A stretch of DNA of 60,408 nucleotides from a virus. Shown piece after piece: positions 51,475 to 60,398 of this stretch; position 1 is the first letter of the stretch; each line of letters opens with the position of its first letter. The notes beneath the pieces are model-generated. The model was not told the DNA's origin. It saw only the letters and a list, made by a program, of their open reading frames with translations, and ran no database searches. The position numbers were made by a program, and so were the translations under genes. The stretch is from positions 1 to 60,408 of the IMG/VR virus record IMGVR_UViG_3300021961_000099; one strand, written 5' to 3'.

Positions 51475-51506
51475 AAAAAAAAAATCACTACTTTGATAGT
51501 GATTTT
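51475..51506 (-). terminator. Rho-independent terminator of the replication/nrd operon
   Basis: A perfect 10-bp stem, AAAATCACTA (51481-51490) with TAGTGATTTT (51497-51506) and a 6-base loop, is followed on the minus strand by a T run. It separates the nrd genes from the tail genes. Confidence 0.88.
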
Positions 51507-51517
51507 AATTTGAGATT

Positions 51518-53947
51518 TTAAGATGAACATCCAAAACATTCGAAATCAGAATTTTCAGGTCTTGGTGGTAAATTCAAATGTGAATAATCAATTTTTGGTA
51601 CTTCAATACTAGGTTTTGGTTTTTCTTTTTTGGATATATCTACAGCTAAATGTTTTGCCCCTGTTGAAATCGCTTTGGTTCTAACATAGTAACAAAGAGT
51701 CTTTAAACCACTTTCCCAAGAATGAAAATGTGATGAGGTTATTTTCGATAGTGTTGGATTGGACATATAGATATTCATTGATTGTGATTGATCTATAAAT
51801 GGTGCCCTATCTGCCGCCATATCAATTAATTGTTTTTGAGATATCTCCCAAATTGTTTTGTACTTAGGAATTAAATGTTCGATTCTTTTAACTTTTTTGT
51901 TATAATTCTTGTCCTCAGGATCTAAATAATTGTTGAAATTAATATTTTGAATAGACCCTTCGTTTAGAATTATTTCATTCTTGAGATCTTCACTCCAAAT
52001 ACCAATCTTTTCGAAATCATTAATTAGGTACTTATTAACAATCATAATTTCTCCACCAACAACTCTTCTATTGAAGATTGCTGAATGAGCCGGTTCTGTC
52101 ATTTCATAAGAACCTGTAATTTTAGCTGAAGACGCCACAGGCATTTGTGCTGTAAATAATGAATTACAAACCCCATAATTTTTAACATTTTCTTTCAACT
52201 TACTCCAATCCCATAATCCTGATAGATTTGATTCATCAACACCCCACATGTCAAACTGAAATTTTCCTTGCGACATTGGTGATCCATCAAAGAAGGAATA
52301 AGGTTTGTACTTGTTATTAATACAAAGTTGATTACTTTCATAAATTGCCGCGTAATAGATTGTTTCAAATATATCACGATTAAGTTTTTTTGCATCTTCA
52401 GAGGTAAAAATATAATCCATGAGATAGAAGACATCCGCCAAACCTTGCGTACCAATAGCAATTGCCCTTTGTTCCAAACCTCCTTTTCTACCTTTATCTG
52501 TAGAATAATTGTTTATATCAACAACTTTATTCAAAGATCTTACAACTTTTCTTACTTCAGTAAAAAGTAATTCAAAATCAAATTTTCCTGATTTTATGAA
52601 ATTTTTTAACACCATAGAAGAAAGTGTACAAATTGCTGTAGTTTCTTCATCAGTGTATTGGTAAATTTCATTACACAAGTTTGATTGTTTTATTACACCA
52701 ATGTTTTGATGGTTGGATTTTTTGTTGGCGTTGTCTTTAGAACATAAATAAGGTACACCAGTTTCAACTTGTGATTCAATAATTTTGGTCCAAATATCTT
52801 GAGCTTTAACTTTCTTACCTAAACCCATTAATACCGCTTGATTATAAACATTTTCATATTCATCACCATAACATTCTTGTAGTGGTTTTAAACCTGACTT
52901 TTTAATGTCATTTGGGCAAAATAGATACCAGTCTGAGTTATTTTTTACCGACCTCATAAAATTGTCAGGAATCCAAAGTGCCGTAAAAAGATCTCGTGCT
53001 CTCAACTCTTCAGCCCCCGTGTTCTTTTTTATGTCCAACAAATCAAAAATATCTTTGTGCCAAGGCTCAATGTAAATTGCTGCTGAGCCAGGTCTTCGAC
53101 CTTGTTGATTAAAGAATCTCAATGATTCGTTCACTATTTTTAGATATTTTAATAATCCACCTGCATATCCTCCTGAACTTGATATTCTACTTTCTTTACT
53201 ACGGATATTAGACATTGATAATCCAATACCAGCGGCATCAGATGAAAAAGTTGAGATATCTGTTAGTGTGTCCAACAAACCTTTTCTTGAATCCGCATCG
53301 TTATAATGTAATACACAAGATGCCAACTGAGGAACTTTCGTGCCTGAGTTAATCATGATAGGTGTTGCCTTTGAAATCAATTGGTTTGATAATGATTGGT
53401 AGTACTCAAGGGCATCTGTAATGTTTGTAGTGACCCACAACGCAACTCTCATATACATGTGTTGTGGTCTTTCGATTACTCTACCATTAGGTTTTTTTAA
53501 CAAGTACATTTCTTGTAAGGATCTCCATGCAAAATAATCAAAATTGTAATCATTATCATGATTAATTGCTGCGTCAATAGTATCTTCACCATATTCTTTG
53601 ATTGTCTCAATTAATTTTTCATTAATTATACCATCACTATATAATTCAAACATAGTTTCAGAAAAACTATCTTTAGTTTCTTTGTGATATGATGAAATTG
53701 CAACAGAAGATGCTAACCTTGAGTAGTCGTGGTGGCTACCAGTGTAAGATGCCGCAATCTCGTAAACAAGTTTATCTAACTCTTTTGTGGTAACTTCACC
53801 TTCTGTGGGTACTGATGTAATTACTTTGATGAATATTTCATCTGAATTAACATTTAAACCCTTAGATGATCTTTTAACTCTGTTATAAATTTTTTGAGGA
53901 TTGAATGATACTACCTCACCGTTTCTTTTGATTATTTTTAATGACAT
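51518..53947 (-). CDS. nrdA: Ribonucleotide reductase class I, large subunit
   Basis: An 809-residue NrdA. The N-terminal ATP-cone (LKIIKRNGEVVSFNPQKIYN) at about residues 1-90 suggests allosteric control. The catalytic core has Cys in LASCVLHYN, and the NLCNEI site (SNLCNEIYQ) with Cys-x-Glu, plus a later Cys in TAICTLSSMV. The C-terminus ends ECFGCSS with the CxxC pair that transfers electrons from thioredoxin or glutaredoxin. With NrdB it turns ribonucleoside diphosphates into deoxy forms for phage DNA synthesis. It lies ten bases downstream of nrdB and is the last gene before a terminator. No glutaredoxin gene is seen. Confidence 0.95.
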   Translation of the reverse strand: MSLKIIKRNGEVVSFNPQKIYNRVKRSSKGLNVNSDEIFIKVITSVPTEGEVTTKELDKLVYEIAASYTGSHHDYSRLASSVAISSYHKETKDSFSETMFELYSDGIINEKLIETIKEYGEDTIDAAINHDNDYNFDYFAWRSLQEMYLLKKPNGRVIERPQHMYMRVALWVTTNITDALEYYQSLSNQLISKATPIMINSGTKVPQLASCVLHYNDADSRKGLLDTLTDISTFSSDAAGIGLSMSNIRSKESRISSSGGYAGGLLKYLKIVNESLRFFNQQGRRPGSAAIYIEPWHKDIFDLLDIKKNTGAEELRARDLFTALWIPDNFMRSVKNNSDWYLFCPNDIKKSGLKPLQECYGDEYENVYNQAVLMGLGKKVKAQDIWTKIIESQVETGVPYLCSKDNANKKSNHQNIGVIKQSNLCNEIYQYTDEETTAICTLSSMVLKNFIKSGKFDFELLFTEVRKVVRSLNKVVDINNYSTDKGRKGGLEQRAIAIGTQGLADVFYLMDYIFTSEDAKKLNRDIFETIYYAAIYESNQLCINNKYKPYSFFDGSPMSQGKFQFDMWGVDESNLSGLWDWSKLKENVKNYGVCNSLFTAQMPVASSAKITGSYEMTEPAHSAIFNRRVVGGEIMIVNKYLINDFEKIGIWSEDLKNEIILNEGSIQNINFNNYLDPEDKNYNKKVKRIEHLIPKYKTIWEISQKQLIDMAADRAPFIDQSQSMNIYMSNPTLSKITSSHFHSWESGLKTLCYYVRTKAISTGAKHLAVDISKKEKPKPSIEVPKIDYSHLNLPPRPENSDFECFGCSS

Positions 53948-53957
53948 ATTATTTAAA

Positions 53958-54905
53958 TTAGAAGTCGTCTGTAAATGTTATTGTTTCGTTTAACTTAGCT
54001 TTTTGGTATTCCATGGTTCTCGATTCGAAAAAATTTCCTTTAGTTTCAACAGCAATTTGTTCCATGAACTTGAATGGTTGATCAACATTGAACTGTTTTG
54101 AGCAACCCATTTTGACAAGTAGTCCATCAACCACAAATTCAAGATATTGTTTCATAAGGTTTGAATTCATACCAATTAAAGAAACTGGTAGTGATTCAGT
54201 AATAAATTCTTTCTCAATCTCTAATGCGGATAATAAAATTTCTTTTATCTTTTTTTCAGATGGTTTATTTTCTAAATGATTATTCAACAAATGAATTGCA
54301 AAATCACAATGTAAATTTTCATCTTTGAAAATTAAGGAATTAGCGTTACACAAACCTTGCATGATACCTCTTGATTTTAACCAAAAAATTGAACAGAAAG
54401 AACCTGAAAAGAATATACCTTCGACTGCGGCAAAGGCCACTAACCTTTCAGCAAAAGAAGCTTTTTCAATCCAATCTAACGCCCACTTTGCCTTTTTTTG
54501 AACCGCCGGCAGTCTATCAATTGCGTTGAAACACTCGTCTTTTTCTTTAGGGTTACTAATGTAAGTATCAATTAATAATGAATACATCAATGAGTGAATG
54601 TTCTCCATTGCCAACTGAAAACCATAGAAGAACTTTGCTTCAGGATATTGGACTTCTCTATAGAAATTTTCTGCCAAATTTTCATTCACAATACCATCAG
54701 AAGCTGCGAAGAATGATAAAACATTTTTAACAAAATATTTTTCGTTTTCTGTTAAGTTTTCCCAATCTCTGATGTCATTAGTTAAATCTACCTCTTCGGC
54801 AGTCCAAAACGCTGCTTGGTGTTGTTTGTAATATTCCCAAATATCATTATGTTCGATAGGGAAGATGACGAACCGACCAGGATTTTCAACTAGTATTTTT
54901 TCCAT
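53958..54905 (-). CDS. nrdB: Ribonucleotide reductase class I, small subunit
   Basis: A 315-residue NrdB. The diiron and radical-site residues appear as the Glu-x-x-His-x-x-x-Tyr motif in [17 protein letters not shown] (Tyr would carry the radical) and the second set in [16 protein letters not shown]. The N-terminal [16 protein letters not shown] is typical. It supplies the tyrosyl radical that starts catalysis in NrdA. Length is somewhat below the E. coli enzyme (375) but normal for phage. Unusually, nrdB lies upstream of nrdA and directly downstream of the helicase gene. Confidence 0.95.
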   Translation of the reverse strand: MEKILVENPGRFVIFPIEHNDIWEYYKQHQAAFWTAEEVDLTNDIRDWENLTENEKYFVKNVLSFFAASDGIVNENLAENFYREVQYPEAKFFYGFQLAMENIHSLMYSLLIDTYISNPKEKDECFNAIDRLPAVQKKAKWALDWIEKASFAERLVAFAAVEGIFFSGSFCSIFWLKSRGIMQGLCNANSLIFKDENLHCDFAIHLLNNHLENKPSEKKIKEILLSALEIEKEFITESLPVSLIGMNSNLMKQYLEFVVDGLLVKMGCSKQFNVDQPFKFMEQIAVETKGNFFESRTMEYQKAKLNETITFTDDF

Positions 54906-54923
54906 TTTATTAAATTTTTTTTG

Positions 54924-56306
54924 TTAATTAGTTTGTGTTTCTTTTTGTTTTCTTTTTTCAAGAAGCTCTCTAACTCTTTGTCGTTGTCTTTCTTCTTTTT
55001 GCTCTTCTAAACCAAGGAAGGTCATTGAGCTTTCAGTATCAATATCAATCATAGCGTTGTCAAACTTACAATTTTCAAATACAACACCATCATCACCGAT
55101 ACGAGATTTAGTAATTGCAATAGTCGCCAACTTAAGTTCTTTTTGTTGTAGTGTTTTAGCCACCGATATGATGACATGACCTACTTGTGCTTTTTTGATG
55201 GATCCACCCATTTGATCTGTGGTTACCACTTCAGACGATATTGATGATCGGTTACCTTGTGTTGCGGTCCAACCAACTATATTCATCTCGTGACACATTG
55301 CTTCGAATGCTCTCATTACCGATCCCTCACTTTTCCATTCATCACCAAGATTCTTATCAGGAACAACACAGTCAATATAGTCTAATACTACCATATCAAT
55401 CTTAATTCCGTCAGAAACCATTTTTCTAATTTGATTTTTAATTTGTAACATCGTCATCGTATCAGATGGAAGTTTTTTCAAAATCAACTTATTCGGCATT
55501 GAGTCTTCAATCTCTTTTACTTTAGCCATGACCTCATCCTTTTTTTCTGACAAATCGTCAGGATGTATTTTGGTCCAAAGGGTAAAGTGTTTTCTTTGGA
55601 TTACCTTTGAGTTATCCTCAAAAAAGATTTGAAGGACATTAAAACCAAGATTAAATGCGTGATTTGCCATCTTAGTTAAAATTGTTGACTTACCAACACC
55701 CGTAGGAGCTAAGATAACGCCAATTTCTCCTTTTGCCAAACCTCCTTTCAATAATCTGTCGATACCTGGTATACCCATTGGGACAGGGTGTCTATAGTCC
55801 TCTTCAAGAACTTGATCGAGGTTTGAGAATACATCCAATATTGATGTATCTTTTGATCCCACTTGAAGTGCGGTTTTTACCATTTCTTCAAGGGTGTCAT
55901 AACTTTCAAACTCACCTCCATCGATTATCTTTTGAGCTTTACTCATAACCTTTTGAAGTTCTTGTTGTTTACAGAACTTTAAAGCCTTTTCTTGGACAAA
56001 ACCTACTCCGTCGATAGGAGCATCTTTAATTTTCTTAATTGTATCCAAAACAATCTTGGATGCGGTTGCTTGTTGTAACTCAGACTTAGTAATTTGTTCT
56101 AATGTTTCGAACGATGGTGTGTGATCATATTTAAGATAATACTCTTTCACCATTTGTATAATTATTTTGAAGTACTTGTTTTCAAAATAATTGTTTTCAA
56201 TAACATCAAGAATTGAGTGTGAAAAGTCTTTATCTACAACAATTTGATTTAATAATTGTAACTGAAATGTGTTCCCTAAATATTCAAAGTTTTTGCTAGT
56301 CGCCAT
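54924..56306 (-). CDS. 41: Replicative DnaB-like helicase, T4 gp41-like
   Basis: A 460-residue RecA-fold hexameric helicase. The N-terminal helical domain occupies about residues 1-150, then the core follows with Walker A IGVILAPTGVGKSTILTKMA (about residues 195-213), a Walker B-like VVLDYIDCVV near 310, and GWTATQGNRSS near 345. It unwinds the fork ahead of the phage polymerase and would partner the DnaG-like primase at 23027. A purine-rich GGAG lies before the ATG, one of few Shine-Dalgarno-like sites here. A TATTTAT is 24 bases upstream but may be accidental, because this is a replication gene. Confidence 0.9.
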   Translation of the reverse strand: MATSKNFEYLGNTFQLQLLNQIVVDKDFSHSILDVIENNYFENKYFKIIIQMVKEYYLKYDHTPSFETLEQITKSELQQATASKIVLDTIKKIKDAPIDGVGFVQEKALKFCKQQELQKVMSKAQKIIDGGEFESYDTLEEMVKTALQVGSKDTSILDVFSNLDQVLEEDYRHPVPMGIPGIDRLLKGGLAKGEIGVILAPTGVGKSTILTKMANHAFNLGFNVLQIFFEDNSKVIQRKHFTLWTKIHPDDLSEKKDEVMAKVKEIEDSMPNKLILKKLPSDTMTMLQIKNQIRKMVSDGIKIDMVVLDYIDCVVPDKNLGDEWKSEGSVMRAFEAMCHEMNIVGWTATQGNRSSISSEVVTTDQMGGSIKKAQVGHVIISVAKTLQQKELKLATIAITKSRIGDDGVVFENCKFDNAMIDIDTESSMTFLGLEEQKEERQRQRVRELLEKRKQKETQTN

Positions 56307-56330
56307 ATTTTTTTTTCTCCTTTAGTAAAG

Positions 56331-56337
56331 ATAAATA
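56331..56337 (-). promoter_or_regulatory. TATTTAT match before the helicase gene (uncertain)
   Basis: The coding strand reads TACTATTTATCTTTA, 24 bases before the ATG at 56306. The helicase is a replication gene, so this is an exception to the late pattern or a chance match. Confidence 0.25.
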
Positions 56338-56340
56338 GTA

Positions 56341-56790
56341 CTAGTTTTTGATAAAGTTAGGATAAAAATAATTAAATTTTTGACCTGAAAAAATGTCAGT
56401 CAACTCGGCCATAATAGCTTTTAACTTTGGCCGTAGGTCTACGGTGTATCTGACCTTCGGAGGGTAGGGTTTAGCGTCAAACTGTCTATGACAAATTGTC
56501 ATATCACCAACCTTAATTATTAAATTAAAATTTTCGGGACCATCCGTAATTGATGTGTTTAAAAGTTCTGGGTTTTCTAAAATTTCGTATTGGTTGTCTA
56601 ACATATAAACCACAGATCTCATTTTTAAATCGTATTTCAACTCTCTTGAAAGTCTGTCAATATGGTCATAAAACTCTTCTGACTTATGGGCATTTTTGTT
56701 ATAACCTCTTACATTGAAGAACCTTTGAACTACAATGTTATCATTACACATTAACAAGAATTCTACTTTTGTTATATCCTGTTCTCTCAT
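56341..56790 (-). CDS. Conserved-looking hypothetical protein in the replication operon
   Basis: A 149-residue mixed alpha/beta protein starting MREQDITKVEFLLMCNDNIV, with ENFNLIIKVGDMTICHRQFD and KVRYTVDLRPKLKAIMAELT. No motif identifies a function. Small genes of this size next to phage exonuclease and helicase genes are common. It is 11 bases downstream of the exonuclease and 34 bases upstream of the helicase. Confidence 0.55.
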   Translation of the reverse strand: MREQDITKVEFLLMCNDNIVVQRFFNVRGYNKNAHKSEEFYDHIDRLSRELKYDLKMRSVVYMLDNQYEILENPELLNTSITDGPENFNLIIKVGDMTICHRQFDAKPYPPKVRYTVDLRPKLKAIMAELTDIFSGQKFNYFYPNFIKN

Positions 56791-56801
56791 TTGTTTTTTT
56801 T

Positions 56802-57812
56802 TTAATTTTTTTTGTTTCTAAATTTTGATTTTTCTTTTCTTGTTAGTTTGAGAAATGGTTTCAAGAAACTTACCCAAGCGTCGTCACCCTTTGGTAAGTA
56901 CTTGAAAAACCCGTCCTCCATCATCATTCGAATTAGATTTCTATGTCCTCTTCCGTCGGGATCCAACGACTCAGAGTAATATAGTCCAACTAACTCTTTT
57001 TCCTCTTCATTCAAAAGTGGGTTTTCCAAGTTAACAAGTTTTTCATTTATAGTGAAAAACTCATCACCAAAAATTCCCTCTTTTGTTTTCCCAGTCAATA
57101 GGTTTTGAAGAGCAATGTTTCCTTTTTCTTCTTTCAAGAGTTGTTCACTCTTTTGTAAAATATAAGACAATTCTACCCTTTCTTCAAGTAGTTCAGGAAA
57201 CATTTTCACCAAAGTCTTCTCACCTAGATAAAATATTCCGTCAATGTTGTCGGAACTATCACCGGTAAGAATTTTGATTGTTTTAACATTATAGTGAGGA
57301 ACTTCAATATCGTGAAGTTTAATTTTATCCCCAAACTTATAATATTGTTTTGTGGATGGTGAATAAATAGATACCTTTTCCCCAATTAATTGAGTTAAAT
57401 CTCTATCACTTGAGAAGATTGTTTTTTCTTCATCTGATGACACTTTACAGTAATGAGCAATCAAGTCATCAGCTTCTGCGTGTTCTGTCTCTAGCTGTCT
57501 TACAAACATCTCTTCAAGGTACTGTTTAACCCTTTGTTTTTGTTCCGCAAAAGATTCCTCTTTTGATTCTGTTTCAGATGATTTACGATTTAACTTATAC
57601 TTGGGGTATATTAACCTTCTCTGTACTGATGAGGTTTTGGAATCCCAACAAACTACAACTTTATTGTAGTTGTGTTCTTCTAAGAATTTTCGAAGAGTGT
57701 TTAGAAAGTGCCAAACTCCGCCCACATGTTTTCCATTGTGATAGAATTCTCTAACACCATGAAATCCAATCTTCAATAAATTATTTCCGTCTACTAATAA
57801 TGTTTTGGACAC
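56802..57812 (-). CDS. 5'-3' exonuclease / RNase H (FEN-like, T4 rnh role)
   Basis: A 336-residue FEN-family nuclease. The acidic active-site residues appear as TLLVDGNNLL (residues 4-13), VVVCWDSKT (about 53-61), EHAEADDLIAHY (about 109-120), IFSSDRDLTQL (about 132-142) and ILTGDSSDNIDG (about 183-194). Typical R-x-x-YPxYKxNRK appears as RRLIYPKYKLNRK. It would remove RNA primers from lagging strands. It is slightly longer than T4 RNase H (305). The uvsX gene lies 21 bases upstream, so they are probably cotranscribed. Confidence 0.9.
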   Translation of the reverse strand: MSKTLLVDGNNLLKIGFHGVREFYHNGKHVGGVWHFLNTLRKFLEEHNYNKVVVCWDSKTSSVQRRLIYPKYKLNRKSSETESKEESFAEQKQRVKQYLEEMFVRQLETEHAEADDLIAHYCKVSSDEEKTIFSSDRDLTQLIGEKVSIYSPSTKQYYKFGDKIKLHDIEVPHYNVKTIKILTGDSSDNIDGIFYLGEKTLVKMFPELLEERVELSYILQKSEQLLKEEKGNIALQNLLTGKTKEGIFGDEFFTINEKLVNLENPLLNEEEKELVGLYYSESLDPDGRGHRNLIRMMMEDGFFKYLPKGDDAWVSFLKPFLKLTRKEKSKFRNKKN

Positions 57813-57833
57813 TTCCTAAAACTTAAATGATTT

Positions 57834-58841
57834 CTACTCTACTTCTTCTTTTTCTGTTTTCAAATCAAAGTCACCATCAACTCCGATTATATCTTTCCAA
57901 TAGTCAGCATATTCTTTCTTATACTTTTCTATTGATACCTTCTCCTCAGTTGTGTCTTTACCAGGTAAAAATCCGTGTGGAGTTACAATGATTCTTCCGT
58001 CTTCAAAACCAAGTCCATTGATGTGGTTTTTCATAACCGACACTTTTGTCCTTGAAGCAAACTTCACAGTTCTCTTGTCTTTTGTTGCCGTGATCTTTGT
58101 TGTTCCCGCACCTTTCTGATTACCAAATAAGAATACCAAAGAAGAGTTTAACCAAATTGCTTCACCACCTTTTGCTTTGATCTTAGGTTGACCAAATGGA
58201 TTGTCAGGTAATTCTACCCAAGGTTGGTTAACAATGATTAGGGTATTTTCGTATTTAGAATCTGCTTTACGAGATCCCGAAATTCTTTGGTTAATACCCA
58301 TACCAATTTTGTCGGCCAAAACACTTGCATTGTGTTGTTTACCTCCTTTACCCTCGTAGGTCATCTTACAAGGAACCGATCCTACCGAATCCCACATAAT
58401 ACAAAGAGAATAATCTAATTCACCTTTTTCTTGAGCATCTAATAAGTCATTGATGTATTCTGTAATTTGTTCGATGTAGTCAAAATTATTATTGAAGAGG
58501 AAGAATCCGTCCCATGTTAATTCTCCTGTTTCTTCATCTACAACTTCTTCGCATTCAAGACCCATAAGTTTAGAGTGTTCAAAAGACCACTTTTGTTCTG
58601 TAATAATAAAAACAGGAAGGATCCCTTTTTTCTGAGCATCAACCGCAGTTTTAATAAGTGCCGTTGTTTTTCCTGTGTCAGAGTGACCAAGTAACATGTT
58701 TAAATGTCCAATTGCAGGACCAGGTAGTCCAACCGCATCAAGAAATTCGGACCCAAGATCAAAAAATCTCTGTGGTTTGTATTTTGCGTCCGTGGAGAAC
58801 TTTTTTTTGATTGAACTAAAGTCGTTTTTTTTGAGTGCCAT
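57834..58841 (-). CDS. uvsX: UvsX/RecA-like recombinase
   Basis: A 335-residue RecA-fold protein. Walker A is MLLGHSDTGKTTALIKTAVD (about residues 49-68) and Walker B is SLCIMWDSVGSV (about 146-157). The later PKIKAKGGEAIWLNSSLVFL and the L2-like region agree with UvsX. It forms filaments on single-stranded DNA and drives strand exchange for recombination-dependent replication, together with the gp32-like and gp46/gp47-like proteins. UvsY was not identified. Its ATG overlaps the stop of the small gene on its right. Confidence 0.92.
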   Translation of the reverse strand: MALKKNDFSSIKKKFSTDAKYKPQRFFDLGSEFLDAVGLPGPAIGHLNMLLGHSDTGKTTALIKTAVDAQKKGILPVFIITEQKWSFEHSKLMGLECEEVVDEETGELTWDGFFLFNNNFDYIEQITEYINDLLDAQEKGELDYSLCIMWDSVGSVPCKMTYEGKGGKQHNASVLADKIGMGINQRISGSRKADSKYENTLIIVNQPWVELPDNPFGQPKIKAKGGEAIWLNSSLVFLFGNQKGAGTTKITATKDKRTVKFASRTKVSVMKNHINGLGFEDGRIIVTPHGFLPGKDTTEEKVSIEKYKKEYADYWKDIIGVDGDFDLKTEKEEVE

Positions 58842-59062
58842 TATAGTTCGTATATTTTGAAGTTTGTAATTGTTTCTAATTTATCTTTAGCATCTGTTAG
58901 TTGCCCGACTAAATTATCCATTTCCTCCGTGTGTTGTGGGTGTTCCCCAATACCAACAGGATTGGTAAAATAAACATAAAGTCTTGCTTCAGCATCTGCG
59001 ATTTCTGCCTCGTACTTTTTAACAAGGGCTTCTTTTAATTTTTCAGCAATGAAAGGTTTCAT
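58841..59062 (-). CDS. Hypothetical small helical protein upstream of uvsX
   Basis: I use the ATG at 59060-59062 (MKPFIAEKLKEALVKKYEAE), because the earlier TTG start would fall inside the terminator at 59086-59118. The resulting 73-residue protein is a helical hairpin with a short turn (FTNPVGIGEHPQHTEEM). It shares one base with the uvsX start. It could be a UvsX accessory factor; there is no sequence evidence beyond position. Confidence 0.6.
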   Translation of the reverse strand: MKPFIAEKLKEALVKKYEAEIADAEARLYVYFTNPVGIGEHPQHTEEMDNLVGQLTDAKDKLETITNFKIYEL

Positions 59063-59085
59063 AATTTGTTTTTTTAAAAATATAG

Positions 59086-59118
59086 ACAAAAAAACGGGAA
59101 CAATAAACTGCTCCCGTT
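59086..59118 (-). terminator. Rho-independent terminator after the gp32-like gene
   Basis: On the minus strand a 7-bp AACGGGA/TCCCGTT stem (59112-59118 with 59093-59099) with a 12-base loop is followed by a T run. Confidence 0.85.
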
Positions 59119-59136
59119 ATACTTTTTTTTTAAAAA

Positions 59137-59997
59137 TTAAAATGGTAAATCTTCATCAACTTCGTTATTCGCCTGAGGGTCTTCAATCTCGGTAATCGAC
59201 ACTGATTTTGATCCTCCCATAGAAACTTCAGAAGTTTCGTCGTTGGAATAAACATAGCCACCTTTTTCGGAATCCCATCTTGGTGTTTCTCCCCTTGCGA
59301 TTGCTTCCAAATATTCAACAGGTTTTTTAGAATAAACATCTTCCCATGTCATTTCATCTCCAACCCATTCAGACATTTGACTTTCGTCTTTTGAAATTGG
59401 TGATGGATCATCGTACATTACAGTTTGTATTACTGTGTAAGTCGCACCTTTTGGAGTTTTTGCCTTTGTTAATTCCAAAATTAAGTCACGACCATTGTCA
59501 GGATCGGTAATGTCACCTTTAGCTTTCCATATAGGAATAATTTTATCAAGAATACCTTCTTGTTTGTAATTGTGTTTGAAACGCCAAAATTTAACTCCGT
59601 CTTGTTCATTGTCACGGTCAATAACTTTAACAATATAAAACTTTCGAGCTTTGTATTGTTTTGCAAGTTCTTTATCGGATTCTTTACCTGTAGACATTAG
59701 TTCTTCGTAAACCTCGTTCAACGGTGATCTTTCATTATCGTTTTTCGAAGGGTCGTAAAATTTTTGCCATTTACCATCAACTTGAATTTCATGAAACCAT
59801 ACTTCTTTGAATGGTGAAGATCCGTCAGTTGTAGGTAAAATACGGATTTTTCTTTGTCCTTGTTTTTCATTGTCTTTGAGAAGTGCCGCGAAATACTTTT
59901 TCATTCGGTCTTCAGAAGACATTTTTGATGTAGTGTTTGAACTACTTTGTGATTTCTCGTACTGTGCTAGTACTGCGTCTAATGAATTTGTCGCCAT
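59137..59997 (-). CDS. 32: Single-stranded DNA-binding protein, T4 gp32-like
   Basis: A 286-residue protein. The N-terminal basic/polar part (MATNSLDAVLAQYEKSQSSS) is followed by an OB-like core (KIRILPTTDGSSPFKEVWFH) and, near residue 120, KFYIVKVIDRDNEQDGVKFW. The C-terminus is acidic and ends NEVDEDLPF, the charged tip through which SSB-type proteins bind partners. It would coat single strands during replication and recombination and organise UvsX and helicase loading. The zinc-binding Cys/His cluster of T4 gp32 is absent. A TTGACT-N17-TATAAT promoter lies upstream and a terminator downstream, so it is likely highly expressed on its own. Confidence 0.85.
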   Translation of the reverse strand: MATNSLDAVLAQYEKSQSSSNTTSKMSSEDRMKKYFAALLKDNEKQGQRKIRILPTTDGSSPFKEVWFHEIQVDGKWQKFYDPSKNDNERSPLNEVYEELMSTGKESDKELAKQYKARKFYIVKVIDRDNEQDGVKFWRFKHNYKQEGILDKIIPIWKAKGDITDPDNGRDLILELTKAKTPKGATYTVIQTVMYDDPSPISKDESQMSEWVGDEMTWEDVYSKKPVEYLEAIARGETPRWDSEKGGYVYSNDETSEVSMGGSKSVSITEIEDPQANNEVDEDLPF

Positions 59998-60030
59998 GTG
60001 TAATTAAAAATTTAAAGTTTATGTGTTAGA

Positions 60031-60059
60031 ATTATAATTGTATTAAAAGTATTAGTCAA
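60031..60059 (-). promoter_or_regulatory. Strong sigma70-like promoter TTGACT-N17-TATAAT
   Basis: On the minus strand TTGACT (60054-60059) and a perfect TATAAT (60031-60036) are exactly 17 bases apart. This matches the canonical sigma70 consensus at 11 of 12 positions, ahead of the gp32-like gene at 59997. Confidence 0.7.
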
Positions 60060-60070
60060 ATAGTGTCGCC

Positions 60071-60104
60071 AAAAAAAAATTAAGGTCGATTTTATCGACC
60101 TTAA
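60071..60104 (-). terminator. Rho-independent terminator
   Basis: A perfect 11-bp stem TTAAGGTCGAT (60080-60090) with ATCGACCTTAA (60094-60104) and a 3-base loop is followed on the minus strand by T9. It ends the transcript of the gene at 60108. Confidence 0.9.
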
Positions 60105-60107
60105 AAA

Positions 60108-60398
60108 TTATGAATTATATCTGTTAAGTAGTAAATCATCTTCATCTTCCATAGGTTCGTTAAATGTTTTTTCTATTTCAGATGGGCTGTAATTTTCTAC
60201 TTCGTCTTTTGTAAGAACATATTCATTCTTACCTGTTTTTTCCATTTCTACCTCTTTGTCTTTGAAAAAGTCTGCCAAGTTTTGTTTAAATGGTCCTGAA
60301 TCCAAACTTCTAAGTTCTAATTTTTCTTGAGCTGTTTTAGGTCTGTATCTTTCAACTTTTGCGTCCAAAACATCTATTTTTTGAACTAGACTATCCAT
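60108..60398 (-). CDS. Hypothetical protein, possibly incomplete at the window edge
   Basis: A 96-residue frame starting MDSLVQKIDVLDAKVERYRP and ending DEDDLLLNRYNS. It is charged and helical at the start, with a core LRSLDSGPFKQNLADFFKDK and EKTGKNEYVLTKDEVENYSP. The frame stays open for the last ten bases before the edge, so the true start may lie beyond the window. A terminator follows at once. Function unknown. Confidence 0.55.
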   Translation of the reverse strand: MDSLVQKIDVLDAKVERYRPKTAQEKLELRSLDSGPFKQNLADFFKDKEVEMEKTGKNEYVLTKDEVENYSPSEIEKTFNEPMEDEDDLLLNRYNS

